A stretch of 10,424 nt of DNA from Paraglomus occultum (Eukaryota > Glomeromycota > Glomeromycetes > Paraglomerales > Paraglomeraceae): assembly GCA_910592205.1 (NCBI GenBank), contig CAJVPJ010001335.1, forward strand, positions 1 to 10,424, written 5' to 3'. Below the pieces are notes generated by a model. The model did no database searches. It saw only the letters and a program-made list of their open reading frames with translations, and was not told where the DNA came from. The position numbers and the translations under genes were made by a program. Every line of letters starts with the position of its first letter. The first letter of the stretch is position 1. Shown piece after piece: positions 9,464 through 10,424 of the stretch.

Positions 9464-9888
9464 TGGTAAAGAAGATAATAAAGCTTAGATTTGCACCAGA
9501 GTGACCAAAAAATAGGTTATACTCATCAACAGCTTTGAGAGAAGTATTTTCTCCCGTGCAACTATTTTGATGAGCTATTGTTAATTTATATCTTGAAAGC
9601 AATCAATTACAGTTTATAATAAAGATATTAAACAATTAGATACAATTTGGTTTCCGTAAAATTTTACGTAGTTTTGGCACGTTTTTTCTATGAATTACGC
9701 TACAATTCCATTACTGCGTCTACGTACGAGTAAAGTTTCCGCCGCTTGCGGGAATTGTGCTTACAAAAATTGAATTTGTTGTGTAATTTTGATTTTTTTT
9801 ACAATTGCATCAGCGAATCGCAATCAAAGCCCAGCGAATGCACTTGAGGACAAGTAGTAGTTCAAGTTTCGTATCGAATAAAGAGTTA
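9464..9888. other. Intergenic region left of the Tc1/mariner element
   Basis: About 425 bp without a supported gene. An open frame on the minus strand (9366-9602) is the antisense of the coding remnant plus AT-rich sequence. The TA dinucleotide at 9887-9888 immediately left of the element's terminal repeat fits the usual TA target-site duplication of this superfamily. Confidence 0.5.
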
Positions 9889-9915
9889 CAGTACTATTCA
9901 AAAGTAACCGGACAC
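9889..9915 (+). repeat. Terminal inverted repeat of the Tc1/mariner element
   Basis: The first 27 bases, starting CAGTACTATTCAAAAG and continuing through AACCGGACAC, match the common Tc1-type terminus pattern (CAGT start, AAAAGT, CCGGACAC). Its full length cannot be set without the partner repeat, which is outside the window. Confidence 0.75.
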
Positions 9916-9988
9916 ATCTAACTTCTCCAAAAATAAAGCGATTTGAATAAAATTTTTTTTATTTTAAAGTACAACACCAACCCTAATC

Positions 9989-10424
9989 CTAATATAAAGT
10001 ATAGTCGCCATTAGCTTCTATTAAGGCAGTAATGCGTCGTTGCATGCTTTCAACTAAATTTCTCGCAAGTTCATTTGGAAGACTCTTCCATTCCTTTACT
10101 AATTCCGCCTTTAAACCATTAATTGTTCGAATCTTTTTTTTGCTAATCCTAATCTTCATAATCCTCCAAACATTTTCAATAGGATTTTGGTCGGGTGACA
10201 TTGATGGCCATGGAAGTTCCTTAATACCATTTTCGACCTTTCAACTTTTCGCTATTTTTGACCTGTGTTTGGGATCATTATCTTCCTGCAAAATCCAATT
10301 ATCATCATCAACCCCAAAAAGCCTATTGACAGAAGATAAAAGCCCTTTTTCATAAATAGTACACATAAAATCCGCATTCAGGTTTCTTTGAAAGCATATT
10401 AAATCACCGAAACCTGAAGCTGAA
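9989..10424 (-). pseudogene. Tc1-like DDE transposase, C-terminal part, one internal stop
   Basis: Read on the minus strand, one frame runs from the right edge to TAG at 9989-9991. It contains NWILQEDNDPKHRSK (second catalytic Asp), then SMSPDQNPIENVW (catalytic Glu), and ends GDYTLY. Counting through the interruption there are 34 residues between the Asp of EDND and the Glu of NPIE, as expected for the DD34E class. The first catalytic Asp lies outside the window. A TGA at 10241-10243 (SKIAKS-stop-KVENG) breaks the frame; a TGG Trp codon would need one base change, which fits a nonsense mutation. An ATG at 10201 after the stop would yield only 70 residues lacking the second Asp, so it should not be active. 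Transposases of this class cut and paste DNA at TA sites. Confidence 0.85.

Larger units (their letters stand above)
9889..10424 (-). mobile_element. Tc1/mariner transposon, left end in window, right end beyond it
   Basis: The element begins with CAGTACTATTC directly after a TA dinucleotide, the standard arrangement at a Tc1/mariner end. About 100 bp further in is the stop of a minus-strand DDE transposase. The transposase reads toward this end, so the window holds its C-terminal part, and the other terminal repeat must lie to the right of 10424. No second copy of the terminal sequence was noticed elsewhere in the window. Confidence 0.85.

Noticed and set aside
10032-10355. 107-codon plus-strand open frame at the right end
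   Set aside because: Antisense of the Tc1-like transposase, whose DDE motifs are clear on the minus strand.

Overview
The window looks like AT-rich nuclear DNA from an intron-dense eukaryote. My best guess is an early-diverging fungus of the Glomeromycotina or Mucoromycota type. That rests on short GT-AG introns (67 to 199 bp), a Sel1-repeat array of the kind greatly expanded in arbuscular mycorrhizal fungi, a decayed DFDWAG-type kinase-like gene (a class often linked to Crinkler-like proteins), and a Tc1/mariner element. The assignment is inferred, not proven.

Layout. Positions 1-440 (minus) hold part of a Sel1-repeat gene with an internal stop. Positions 447-1718 (plus) hold six exons for the C-terminal third of a saccharopine dehydrogenase (SDH). 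Positions 1719-2595 hold possible exons of an unassigned gene. Positions 2596-5763 (minus) hold fourteen exons encoding a mitochondrial-type presequence, a complete lysine-ketoglutarate reductase (LKR) domain and the N-terminal part of SDH. Positions 5764-7187 show no convincing gene. Positions 7188-8043 (minus) are a frameshifted kinase-like pseudogene. Positions 8044-9118 are mostly low-complexity A/T-rich DNA. Positions 9119-9463 (plus) hold coding remnants in three frames. Positions 9889-10424 are one end of a Tc1/mariner element whose transposase (minus) has one internal stop and runs off the window.

The main result is that one bifunctional LKR/SDH gene (lysine catabolism by the saccharopine pathway) is split in two. 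Exons 1-14 are on the minus strand, the last six exons are on the plus strand about 0.9 kb beyond the break, and the codons that should join them (roughly 55-60, by recall of family length) were not found. Turning the 447-2595 segment round would bring the two halves into head-to-tail order, so this is an inversion with a deletion, or an assembly error of that form. Both halves have intact reading frames and GT-AG splice sites, so the break is recent or artificial. A fused LKR/SDH is usual in animals and plants, whereas familiar Dikarya fungi use separate LYS1 and LYS9 enzymes. A fused gene here would therefore be notable if the fungal assignment holds.
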